Below the pieces are notes generated by a model. The model was not told the DNA's origin, searched no databases, and saw only the letters and a program-made list of their open reading frames with translations. This document shows, piece by piece, positions 7,507-14,070 of a stretch of 25,834 bases of DNA. Position numbers and translations under genes: made by a program. Source of the stretch: Ferroplasma sp037442045. Lineage in GTDB: Archaea > Thermoplasmatota > Thermoplasmata > Thermoplasmatales > Thermoplasmataceae. Each line of letters opens with the position of its first letter. The stretch's first letter is position 1. The DNA lies in NCBI RefSeq assembly GCF_037442045.1, contig NZ_JBBIRC010000021.1, positions 1 to 25,834 of the forward strand. The letters are read 5' to 3'.

Positions 7507-7630
7507 TATTGAATGAATTACTATTTGGCAAACACTGTTCTGTGATTATCCTGTGATGATGTATATGCCCTGCTATATCTAAAAACGCATTATAGCTGGC
7601 TGTTTGTTTTACATATACCTCTGTTGCCAT
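7469..7630 (-). CDS. candidate his-operon leader peptide (His-rich, 53 codons)
   Basis: ATG at 7630 opens a 53-codon frame ending in TGA at 7469, overlapping the first 38 bases of hisZ in another frame. Codons 22-26 read His-Ile-His-His-His (CAT ATA CAT CAT CAC); the rest is not histidine-rich. A TATA box lies about 24 bases before the ATG, so the predicted mRNA starts at this codon. The remaining codons (AGG, ATA, GCA, ACA) fit the local style. Directly after the last His codon begins the 5' arm of a stem that pairs with the hisZ start. By analogy with bacterial his leaders and translational attenuators, a ribosome stalled at His codons would cover the 5' arm and free the hisZ start. The sequence features are seen; the function is inference. 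I know of no described archaeal case. Confidence 0.6.
   Translation of the reverse strand: MATEVYVKQTASYNAFLDIAGHIHHHRIITEQCLPNSNSFNSGYLESGRLEIK
7495..7553 (-). promoter_or_regulatory. RNA hairpin sequestering the hisZ start codon
   Basis: On the his mRNA, 5'-CAGGAUAAUCAC (7553 to 7542) pairs with 5'-GUGGUUAUCUUG (7506 to 7495): 12 consecutive pairs including two G·U wobbles, with a 35-base loop. The 3' arm begins exactly with the GUG start of hisZ. The 5' arm begins at the third base of the last His codon (codon 26) of the leader ORF. Both wobbles are G·U in this strand and would be A·C mismatches in the opposite transcript, so the pairing favours the his-mRNA strand. No U-run follows the stem, which argues for translational rather than terminator-type control. 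Confidence 0.6.
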
Positions 7631-7649
7631 AATAGTTTGATTATAATAA

Positions 7650-7660
7650 TATATATAACT
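7650..7660 (-). promoter_or_regulatory. TATA box of the his operon
   Basis: On the minus strand AGTTATATAT is centred about 24-25 bases before the leader ATG at 7630, with an A-rich stretch (GTAAAAA) just upstream in the BRE position. This predicts a leaderless transcript beginning at the leader ORF, about 124 bases before hisZ. No equally placed TATA box was found for a start directly at hisZ. Confidence 0.55.
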
Positions 7661-7814
7661 ATTTTTACAAAAAATTATGTTTTAAACGTTAATTTTTATA
7701 TTATCTTTGCACCGTAACTGAATAGTTTTTAGTCTGGGCCTGATTGCATTTTATCACCGAATTACAAAATTTATTATAAGTTATACATTAAAATGCATTG
7801 AAAATATTATAGTT

Positions 7815-8855
7815 TTAATGTGCGCCAGGTGGAAATACTATGTCATCAAATTTTCTGTATTTTTCTTCATCGAATCTAAGAAGATCCGGATTTACATTTT
7901 GTTCAACAGCCAGATAGTAAGCTAAATAGTAAAGCGGTACAATATTTAAAAGAGCGTTTAAATATTCATCACCAAGATCAGGCAAATAAATGGAATAATC
8001 GCCTTCCCCGTTTAATGTAACAGTTTTTGTTCCCACCACTTTACACGCGTTGACTATATCCTGAGTTCTGGATGATACTGTATCACTGTTTATTAATATT
8101 AGAAGGGATTTTTCATCAATCAATGATGTGCACCCATGTATAAACTCTTCAAGTTCAATGCCTTCAGCATTTATATGTGTTGCCTCCTTTATTTTTTGTG
8201 CAGCCTCCCGGGCCACAGGCTCTTCAGGGCCAGCCCCAAGAACAAATATTCTGTTTACATATGAAATTTTGTGGGCTATTTCCTTCACTTTTAAATCCAT
8301 TGATGCAATAAGTTCCTTTATTGTGCCTATTATTTTATTAATATCAATATCAAGTTTTGAGTATTTTGATCCTATATACATGGCTGCAATTGCATTGTCA
8401 AAAAATGACTTTGTGTTGCACAGTGATTTATCATCGGAATCTATTACTATGCTCTTATTGGATATCTTATCCATGGGTGTTCCGTAATAATGGGTTATTC
8501 CTACAATATATGCAAATTTTTTCTGATAGAGCAGTGAATCTATGGTTGATTTTGTTTTACCACTATTTGAAATTCCAACGACAGTACCATAAACCGGCCT
8601 GTAGTAATTCAAAAGTTCGAATGACTGAACAAATGCATACTTTTTATTAGTCTTATAGAGGAATCCTGCACCTATCTGAGCTGCATGGTAAGCGGTTCCG
8701 TTTCCTGTAAACAGCAATGGTTCTCCTGCAAGAAAGGAATAATCTACATTTTCCATTGTTTTCCGTGTAATATCGAGAGATTTGCCTGTTTCTCTGATCA
8801 TATCGTACATAAAATATGGGTGCTTAATCCTTTTTTCCGGTACAGTATCTGTCAT
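7815..8855 (-). CDS. SIS-domain sugar isomerase, GlmS isomerase-like
   Basis: A protein with two tandem SIS (sugar isomerase) folds resembling the isomerase half of glucosamine-6-phosphate synthase, without the N-terminal glutaminase domain. Visible are the phosphosugar-binding GNGTAYHAA and SNSGKT (first SIS), and REAAQKIKEATHINAEGIELEEFIHG (split: REAAQKIKEATH, NAEGIELEEF, IHG), the GlmS-type catalytic segment, in the second. NPDLLRFDEEKY near the C terminus matches the GlmS 'NPDxxR' tail. Possible roles are glucosamine-6-phosphate deaminase or a ketose/aldose phosphate isomerase. The frame is open to an ATG at 8909, but a TATA box at 8879-8887 lies inside that version. The ATG at 8855 (MTDTVPEK) is therefore preferred, giving 346 residues. 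It is transcribed divergently from the esterase. Confidence 0.82.
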   Translation of the reverse strand: MTDTVPEKRIKHPYFMYDMIRETGKSLDITRKTMENVDYSFLAGEPLLFTGNGTAYHAAQIGAGFLYKTNKKYAFVQSFELLNYYRPVYGTVVGISNSGKTKSTIDSLLYQKKFAYIVGITHYYGTPMDKISNKSIVIDSDDKSLCNTKSFFDNAIAAMYIGSKYSKLDIDINKIIGTIKELIASMDLKVKEIAHKISYVNRIFVLGAGPEEPVAREAAQKIKEATHINAEGIELEEFIHGCTSLIDEKSLLILINSDTVSSRTQDIVNACKVVGTKTVTLNGEGDYSIYLPDLGDEYLNALLNIVPLYYLAYYLAVEQNVNPDLLRFDEEKYRKFDDIVFPPGAH

Positions 8856-8878
8856 ATTAAGCATAATACTGAAAAGCA

Positions 8879-8887
8879 TATATTTAT
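8879..8887 (-). promoter_or_regulatory. TATA box of the SIS-domain gene
   Basis: AAATATATG on the minus strand is centred about 27 bases before the ATG at 8855. This predicts a leaderless mRNA and is the reason for choosing this start over the ATGs at 8909, 8879 and 8864. Confidence 0.5.
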
Positions 8888-8997
8888 TGCCATTAATTTT
8901 ATATCTCAAATTATATGTTTTTTATTAATAATCATCAATATTAATTTAAAAATGCTGCTGGAAAATTATTTGTCAAATAATAAAATTAAAAAATACG

Positions 8998-9007
8998 TTA
9001 TATTAAA
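8998..9007 (+). promoter_or_regulatory. TATA box of the esterase gene
   Basis: The sequence GTTATATTAA is centred about 27-28 bases before ATG 9031, with an A-rich stretch (AATTAAAAAA) upstream in the BRE position. It predicts a leaderless mRNA. Confidence 0.5.
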
Positions 9008-9030
9008 ATAGCATTATGAATTGAAATGAT

Positions 9031-9942
9031 ATGGTAGATCCGGATTTTAAACCACTAATCGAGTTGTCTGAAAGCGCAGGAGATGTTACAGAAATTGAAC
9101 CAGCTATGCTTAGAGAATTTCTTAATGAAAGCTCACTTAATTCCCAGGGGGAGAAAATAGCCATTAAGGAAGTTAAGGATTATAAAATTAAGCTGAATAA
9201 CAGAACAATAAATGCCAGAATGTACAGTAACAGCAATAGTAAATCTGCACTTATTTATTATCACGGAGGTGGTTTTATTTTTGGAAATATAGAAACTTAT
9301 GATAATTTCTGCCGTTTCATTGCAAAAGAGTCTGGCATAAAAATCATATCAATTGAATACAGGCTTGCACCGGAAAATAAATTCCCAGATGCCTTCAACG
9401 ATGCTTTCGACTCATTTAATTACATTAACAAAAACAGAGAAAATTTTGGAATAGAGGGTAAAATAGGTGTTGGTGGTGATAGTGCCGGTGCGAATCTTGC
9501 AGCTGCATTATGTTTGAAATGCAAAGATATTAAAACTGAAATGCCGGCTGTGCAGTTATTGTTTTACCCGAACCTGGCTCCTGATAATTTCTCAAGATCA
9601 TTTTTGGAATATGGAGAAGGTTATGTTATCACAGCTAAAATGATAAGGCATTTTGGGAATCTATATTCTAGAAATATGGAAGACTTTATAAATTCGTATT
9701 TTTCACCGATGGTGTCAGATGATCTTTCTGGGCTTCCGCCTGCAATAATGATTACCAATGAATATGATCCTTTGAGGGACCCTGAAGAAGCATATATTAA
9801 GAAGCTCAGGGAATCCAGGGTATCGGCAGTGGGAATAAGAGGAATAGGCATGATACATGGTTCCGCTACAGACTTTGAAATTTCGGAAGCTGCAAGAAAT
9901 ATTGTAAAAATGGTTTCAAGATTGTTGCCTGATTATTTATGA
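9031..9942 (+). CDS. alpha/beta hydrolase, hormone-sensitive-lipase family esterase
   Basis: A carboxylesterase of the HSL (family IV) type hydrolysing short or medium acyl esters; the natural substrate cannot be read from sequence. The oxyanion-hole motif HGGG is at 78-81. The nucleophile is S151 in GDSAG, the acid D246 in EYDPLRD, and the base H276 in MIHG. The cap region at the N terminus and the YRLAPE block (110-115) are standard. At 303 residues it has normal length with no signal peptide, so it is cytoplasmic. Its stop codon overlaps the convergent AAA-associated gene by 6 bases. Homologues in thermoacidophiles are typically heat- and acid-stable. Confidence 0.93.
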   Translation: MVDPDFKPLIELSESAGDVTEIEPAMLREFLNESSLNSQGEKIAIKEVKDYKIKLNNRTINARMYSNSNSKSALIYYHGGGFIFGNIETYDNFCRFIAKESGIKIISIEYRLAPENKFPDAFNDAFDSFNYINKNRENFGIEGKIGVGGDSAGANLAAALCLKCKDIKTEMPAVQLLFYPNLAPDNFSRSFLEYGEGYVITAKMIRHFGNLYSRNMEDFINSYFSPMVSDDLSGLPPAIMITNEYDPLRDPEEAYIKKLRESRVSAVGIRGIGMIHGSATDFEISEAARNIVKMVSRLLPDYL

Positions 9943-10404
9943 AAGTACCATAAAACCATCATCCGTCTTTTTCAATAATCTTGAGTAAATTCCCCATTCA
10001 ATTAGAATAACTTCCAGGTTATGTGACCCATCCGGATTATTGAATGTTGGAACATCATTTTCATTTAATTTATCTATGATTTCATCCAGCGTGAATGATT
10101 CTAAAGAAATTGCAGTTTTAAACGGTTCTATATTTTTTAACGCATCCTTTATGATTTGCTTCCTCTGGTTCATTCCAGATTTTATATATTCTGTGCCCTT
10201 TGCCGATATAGATATATCACCGGATTCGGCATTTACAAGGCCGATATTTGATGCAGTATAAACTATTGGCATTAAATCGTCAAGGTCTACTTCCATTTCC
10301 TTTTCCAGCTGGTATAAATCTGTTTTTCCGTCGAATATATTATTGAGCACATAAAGCAGGCCTAGAAGATCAGCTATTCTGGCATCAGGGTCTATTACAT
10401 CCAT
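9937..10404 (-). CDS. AAA-associated domain protein of an ABC transporter
   Basis: A 155-residue protein matching by eye the domain found at the C terminus of some NitT/TauT-type ABC ATPases (Pfam 'AAA-associated C-terminal', PF09821 as I recall). It shows ARIADLLGLLYVLNN near the start, a YQLEKEMEVDLDDLMPIV helix pair, GDISISAKGTEYI, and an EWGIYSRLLK-type ending. The fold looks like a winged helix. Here it is a separate gene downstream of the permease rather than fused to the ATPase, and it has its own likely TATA box (about 10424-10434). It may regulate or cap the transporter. Function in transport is inferred from the family and location only. Confidence 0.7.
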   Translation of the reverse strand: MDVIDPDARIADLLGLLYVLNNIFDGKTDLYQLEKEMEVDLDDLMPIVYTASNIGLVNAESGDISISAKGTEYIKSGMNQRKQIIKDALKNIEPFKTAISLESFTLDEIIDKLNENDVPTFNNPDGSHNLEVILIEWGIYSRLLKKTDDGFMVLS

Positions 10405-10423
10405 AGAGTGTATATATAATCTG

Positions 10424-10434
10424 TGTTTATAATA
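10424..10434 (-). promoter_or_regulatory. TATA box of the AAA-associated protein gene
   Basis: ATTATAAACAC on the minus strand lies about 26 bases before the ATG at 10404, the spacing expected for a leaderless transcript. It implies that this gene can be expressed separately from the ABC permease upstream. Confidence 0.45.
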
Positions 10435-10453
10435 TTAATGTTTTATGGCACGC

Positions 10454-10489
10454 TTAAAATAGAGAATGCCTGGTTTAAAATATAGAATG
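10454..10489. repeat. two 15-bp direct repeats with 21-bp period
   Basis: TTAAAATAGAGAATG (10454-10468) and TTAAAATATAGAATG (10475-10489) differ at one base. Start-to-start distance is 21 bases, two helical turns, so both would face the same side of DNA. They lie upstream of the AAA-associated gene and its TATA box, the right place for an activator or repressor pair. No function is known. Confidence 0.5.
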
Positions 10490-10570
10490 ATAAGTGATAA
10501 ATTTGTTTATATTAATTTTTAATGAAATGTGCTTTTTGAATAAAAATAAGTAAAATAATTTGCAATAAAT

Positions 10571-12193
10571 TTATGCAGCATATACACCCTCTTCAGCTAC
10601 GTATTTTTTCTGTGCAAGGTCCATCATCTTCCTGGTAAATAATACAGAGTAAACAGCCACTATTATTCCAAATATTAAAGATCCCCATGCTGCAAGTGCA
10701 AGGTCTCCGCTGGCAGTAGCAAGGTCGATAGTTTTCATTAATCCTGCATGTACTGATAATGAATGTGTTCCATATATATCAGGCCAGTATTCACCGATCA
10801 TAAGGCCTCCCCATGCGCTGTTTATCGTGGATGATATACCACTTATCAGATACGGAAATGTTGATGGTATTATCACTTTTCTCATCTTTTTGAAATACCC
10901 AAGCTTGAGATTTTTAATAATTTCCCAGTATTCAGAAGGCATGGCTTTCACTCCCATCCAGAATGCATAGAAAACATAATAGAATGTGCTGACAAATCCA
11001 AGAGAAAGAACATAGAGTTCGTTGGTAAAGCCACCAAATATGCCTAACATGAAAGGCTCTGTAATAATAAAGAGGAATGGGAAATATATGGGCGCTGGGT
11101 AGGCGCTTAGAGTCTGTACAATTGGTATTCCGTATTTTTCACCCCTTTTGCTTACTGCAAAATGGTAACCCAGGAATATGGCAATCACCATGGATACGAG
11201 AAGTATTGTCCCAACTCTGAGATAATCATAACCGAGGCCCGTTAAAAGAAATGGTGTTTTGCTGAAAAGAAAATACCATTCTGAAGCTTTTACTGAAATT
11301 ATTAATGACACAACTTCATAAAGTATTCCAGCAAGCATTGTTATTCCAATTGCTGCGTATACGTATTTGTATATTTTCCGTTTCTTCTCCTTTTTTTCGT
11401 ATGTTTCCTGGTGTTTGTCCCCCTCCCTGTATTTATAGTACCTTGCAAGCCTGGAAAGTGGATTTTTTGAAAGTACGGCAAAAACACGTGCGGTTTCTCT
11501 TATATTGAGCCTGCCACGCTTTAGCACAGGAGCATCCGTATCAAGTGTATACCTTCCAACTGCGTATTTGCTGAATTCTCTCAGTATAACAATAATTGCC
11601 ACTATTACAATTCCAAGAATAAGAAGGGCCATTTCTATGTTAAAGAGCTGCCCATCAGCAACAAACACATCAAGAACTGAACCTATTCCAAAAGTCTGGT
11701 ATGTATGTATTCCCACTTCAAAAACTTCACTGACCGTTATATAGAAAAATCCATCTGATATGCTTGGAAAAAGATTTGCAGTAATTCTTGGAACTGAAAA
11801 TGGTATGTAAAGATATCTAAGTTTTGAAAATAAGCCAAAATCTGAATTTTCAACCACTTCAACCATTTCATTGGGAACTGTTTTAAAAGCCTGGTATTCT
11901 CCCATCCATATATTCCAGACAACAGCAGTAAAGACAAGGAAATCAGCTGCCAGTTCAACGCCAAGCGAACCGCCTATTCTCTCAACAAATATTATAAGAA
12001 CCACCGGAAAGAACGTAATAACTGGAACCGATTCGAATATTTCAATTAATATAATATATGTATTTTCAAAGAATTTCGATTTTATTGATGCGTATGCCAG
12101 GAACCATCCGGTAATTATGGAAAGTAGTATCAATCCGATTACACGCCCCGCTGTGGCGAGCACAGCCAGTATTATTAATAGTATTGCTTCCAT
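10571..12193 (-). CDS. ABC transporter permease, fused double permease (NitT/TauT-like)
   Basis: A 540-residue membrane protein formed by two binding-protein-dependent permease domains in one chain, where most systems use two copies of a 250-residue protein. Each half has about five or six hydrophobic segments and an EAA-type loop that contacts the ATPase: about 100-135 (KTVPNEMVEVVENSDFG region) and about 414-450 (GVKAMPSEYWEIIKNLKLG region). A charged linker (about 240-275) separates the halves. The family is that of nitrate, taurine and sulfonate importers, but the substrate here cannot be deduced. The ATG is preceded by GAGGTG, which overlaps the ATPase stop codon; the genes are 9 bases apart and co-transcribed. 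No substrate-binding protein gene is adjacent. Confidence 0.88.
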   Translation of the reverse strand: MEAILLIILAVLATAGRVIGLILLSIITGWFLAYASIKSKFFENTYIILIEIFESVPVITFFPVVLIIFVERIGGSLGVELAADFLVFTAVVWNIWMGEYQAFKTVPNEMVEVVENSDFGLFSKLRYLYIPFSVPRITANLFPSISDGFFYITVSEVFEVGIHTYQTFGIGSVLDVFVADGQLFNIEMALLILGIVIVAIIVILREFSKYAVGRYTLDTDAPVLKRGRLNIRETARVFAVLSKNPLSRLARYYKYREGDKHQETYEKKEKKRKIYKYVYAAIGITMLAGILYEVVSLIISVKASEWYFLFSKTPFLLTGLGYDYLRVGTILLVSMVIAIFLGYHFAVSKRGEKYGIPIVQTLSAYPAPIYFPFLFIITEPFMLGIFGGFTNELYVLSLGFVSTFYYVFYAFWMGVKAMPSEYWEIIKNLKLGYFKKMRKVIIPSTFPYLISGISSTINSAWGGLMIGEYWPDIYGTHSLSVHAGLMKTIDLATASGDLALAAWGSLIFGIIVAVYSVLFTRKMMDLAQKKYVAEEGVYAA

Positions 12194-12202
12194 GATTACA
12201 CC

Positions 12203-12994
12203 TCATTTCTTTTTCCTCGGCGGAGTCAGATAGCTGTAAAGCATATCCAGATTTGCGTTGAATTCGTCACTTCTTGGGTTTCTGGGCCTTGCCATTGTAA
12301 CTTCAACTTTTCCAACAACCGTAGCTGGAATATTATTTAATATATAAATTTCATCTGACAGTTCAAGAACTTCTGTAAGATTATGTGATACCATTATAAC
12401 AGATTTTAACGGTGTCTCACCACTGAAAAGTATATTGTATATATCCTGCCTGAGGCCTTCTGCTGTAAGCTCGTCTAAATGAGCAAATGGCTCATCCATA
12501 AGGAATACATATGGATCAGCTGCAAATGCCCTTGCTATTGCAACTCTCTGGCGCATTCCACCGCTCATTTCCTTTGGATATAAATCTTCAAAACCATCAA
12601 GGCCAACCCTTGATAAAGACTCCTTAGCTTTTTCTTCCATTTCGTCCTTTGACATATCCTTAGTTTTCATGGAAAGCATGACATTATTCTTTGCATCCAT
12701 CCATGGAAATGTTACGATTGATTGATGTATTAATGCAACTTCCGGTGTGGGCTCATAAAGAATTTTTCCCATGAGGCGAACTGTTCCTTTATCCGGTTTT
12801 AAAAATCCTCCAATAATTCTCAATAGAGTTGATTTGCCAATTCCAGATGGACCTATTATTGCAATAAATTTCCCATTTTCTGCTTTTATGTTTATATTTT
12901 CAAATACATCATATCCATTGGAATATGAAAAATATATTCCATCAGCTTCAATAATTGCATTTGTTGCATTTTCATTATTAATTTCTGTTTCCAT
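12203..12994 (-). CDS. ABC transporter ATP-binding protein (NitT/TauT-like)
   Basis: The ATPase that drives the fused permease encoded directly downstream. Motifs are complete: Walker A GPSGIGKS (48-55, K54), Q-loop Q91, signature MSGGMRQR (143-150), Walker B VFLMDEPF (163-170), D-loop HLDELT, and the H-loop H204. At 263 residues it has the size of the nitrate/taurine ATPases and carries no C-terminal AAA-associated extension; that domain is encoded separately at 9937-10404. Translation probably starts at ATG 12994 with GGGGTGA 6-7 bases upstream. Both the site and the ATG are inside a long inverted repeat, which suggests control of translation. Confidence 0.93.
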   Translation of the reverse strand: METEINNENATNAIIEADGIYFSYSNGYDVFENINIKAENGKFIAIIGPSGIGKSTLLRIIGGFLKPDKGTVRLMGKILYEPTPEVALIHQSIVTFPWMDAKNNVMLSMKTKDMSKDEMEEKAKESLSRVGLDGFEDLYPKEMSGGMRQRVAIARAFAADPYVFLMDEPFAHLDELTAEGLRQDIYNILFSGETPLKSVIMVSHNLTEVLELSDEIYILNNIPATVVGKVEVTMARPRNPRSDEFNANLDMLYSYLTPPRKKK

Positions 12995-13038
12995 TATGAT
13001 TCACCCCGTTATGGTGAAAATACCCCCGATCATAATGG
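12991..13038 (-). promoter_or_regulatory. inverted repeat hiding SD and start of the ABC operon
   Basis: CCATTATGAT (12991-13000) and ATCATAATGG (13029-13038) are a perfect 10-bp inverted repeat. Nested inside are TCACC (13001-13005) and GGTGA (13013-13017). As RNA this gives a 15-bp stem with an 11-base bulge on one side and a 7-base loop. The GGGGTGA ribosome binding site and the ATG at 12994 are both paired. It could be an RNA switch or a DNA operator; the perfect pairing does not discriminate between them. Confidence 0.5.
13001..13033 (-). CDS. possible 10-codon upstream ORF of the ABC operon
   Basis: An ATG at 13033, within the outer arm of the inverted repeat, opens the frame MIGGIFTITG and stops at TGA (13001-13003), which overlaps the ribosome binding site of the ATPase gene. 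A ribosome translating it would open the hairpin and terminate next to the ATPase start, so translational coupling is conceivable. It may equally be a chance by-product of the inverted repeat, which duplicates the start region. Confidence 0.25.
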   Translation of the reverse strand: MIGGIFTITG

Positions 13039-13152
13039 TTATTTAATTGTTATTACATTTGTAATTAATTCACGAGGTTATCTCCATAAAGGTATTAAAA
13101 TAATATATATAATATTATCCTGAAATCGAATTATAGCATTATGTGAAAAAAA

Positions 13153-13650
13153 TCACTGTTTATTTTTAAAAAAGTGCCACCATCCCGCTTTTTTAACATT
13201 GATCTTCTTTTCTTTTTCTTTGTTTCCATTTACCGGTTCCAGAAGTACATCATCGCCCACAAAAATAAATCCAAGGGTAATTTTGTCTATATTTTTATTT
13301 ACCCAATCACTTTCTCTATATTCCCGGAATTTATCATTGGAAACAATCAGGCAGTTTTTTTCTCTAGCATAATCCAGTATAAATACATCGGCCTTTATTC
13401 CGGAAGGCGAAATTATAAGTTTATTATTTGCCACCATCTCATTGAATTTCTCCTTCTCATCTATAAGATAACTAATATTTGCATCGCAAATTGTAATTAT
13501 GTCCGATGCTTTTAAGTCTTTTAATTTTTCAATAACCTTTAAAATATTCTGCAAAACTGCTTTCTTCTTTTCCTTGCTTTTAAGCCCGTAAAGAGCTACA
13601 TTGCTACCATCAATTATTACGCTGGCTCCGGAAATTATATTTGCATACAT
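13153..13650 (-). CDS. NYN-domain ribonuclease, Zc3h12a/Regnase-like
   Basis: A 165-residue protein with a PIN-like NYN fold resembling the RNase domain of Zc3h12a (Regnase). Putative metal-binding acids: D14 and N17 in IIDGSNVAL, D56 in ICDANI, D88 in GIKADVFIL, and D106 in VSNDKF. This spacing is the usual NYN pattern, predicting a magnesium-dependent endoribonuclease. The last 20 residues are lysine-rich (KEKEKKINVKK), possibly for RNA contact. It has its own likely promoter and stands between the ABC operon and the ferritin-like gene, without overlap. RNA target is unknown; a role in RNA turnover is inferred from the family. Toxin activity is possible but no antitoxin partner is visible. 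Confidence 0.75.
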   Translation of the reverse strand: MYANIISGASVIIDGSNVALYGLKSKEKKKAVLQNILKVIEKLKDLKASDIITICDANISYLIDEKEKFNEMVANNKLIISPSGIKADVFILDYAREKNCLIVSNDKFREYRESDWVNKNIDKITLGFIFVGDDVLLEPVNGNKEKEKKINVKKAGWWHFFKNKQ

Positions 13651-13697
13651 AATAGAAATGGAATGGAAATTAAAGATAAATAGATTGCCTAAAATTA

Positions 13698-13982
13698 TTA
13701 GTCTCCAAGGTCTTTTAACTCCTTTTTGGAGAACAGTATTTCCTTTAATTCTTTATCAAGTTCCGGATCATTCCTTCTCAAATATTCCAGAAGCAATGAG
13801 AAATGCTCTTTTTCATCATCCCTGTTGTGCCGTATAACATCTTTCAGGGCTGAATCTTTGGTAGCATCCAGCCTTTCATCGTAGAACATTATGGCCTGCA
13901 TTTCTTCTATTAACGATTGCCTTGCCCTTGACAAGTCAAGTGTCTTTTCATCCAGATTATTTGCAGTTTCATATACTGGCAT
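13698..13982 (-). CDS. encapsulated-ferritin-like (EncFtn) iron oxidase
   Basis: A 94-residue two-helix protein with the EncFtn signature: ARQSLIEEMQAI (20-31), Y34, and HNRDDEKEH (52-60), followed by LLLEYLRRNDPELDKEL. Metal ligands E27, E57 and H60 keep the same 30+3 spacing as E32, E62 and H65 of Rhodospirillum EncFtn. Such proteins form annular decamers, oxidise ferrous iron, and normally work inside an encapsulin shell. No encapsulin gene is nearby, and the C terminus (KELKDLGD) shows no obvious cargo-loading peptide. A TATA box (about 14003-14012) fits a leaderless ATG at 13982. In an iron-rich acid habitat a role in iron handling is plausible. Confidence 0.82.
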   Translation of the reverse strand: MPVYETANNLDEKTLDLSRARQSLIEEMQAIMFYDERLDATKDSALKDVIRHNRDDEKEHFSLLLEYLRRNDPELDKELKEILFSKKELKDLGD

Positions 13983-14070
13983 AATATATACAATACGTTT
14001 TAAAATATAAATCTATTGGACTTGCCATTAAGAATTATTATATTTATTAATGGAGAAACAATACAGGAAT

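Noticed and set aside
7507..7570. Reading the hisZ frame further upstream of GTG 7506
   Set aside because: The frame stays open for 21 codons, to a TAA, but holds no ATG, GTG or TTG start and nothing resembling HisZ, so GTG 7506 remains the start.
7581..7600. T-run in the leader (GCGTTTTTAG) as a his attenuator terminator
   Set aside because: It lies before the His codons and is only five bases long, so it cannot act as a downstream terminator controlled by stalling there.
13153..13982. NYN nuclease and EncFtn gene as a toxin-antitoxin pair
   Set aside because: The genes do not overlap, each has its own promoter, and the neighbour is a recognisable ferritin-like protein rather than an antitoxin.
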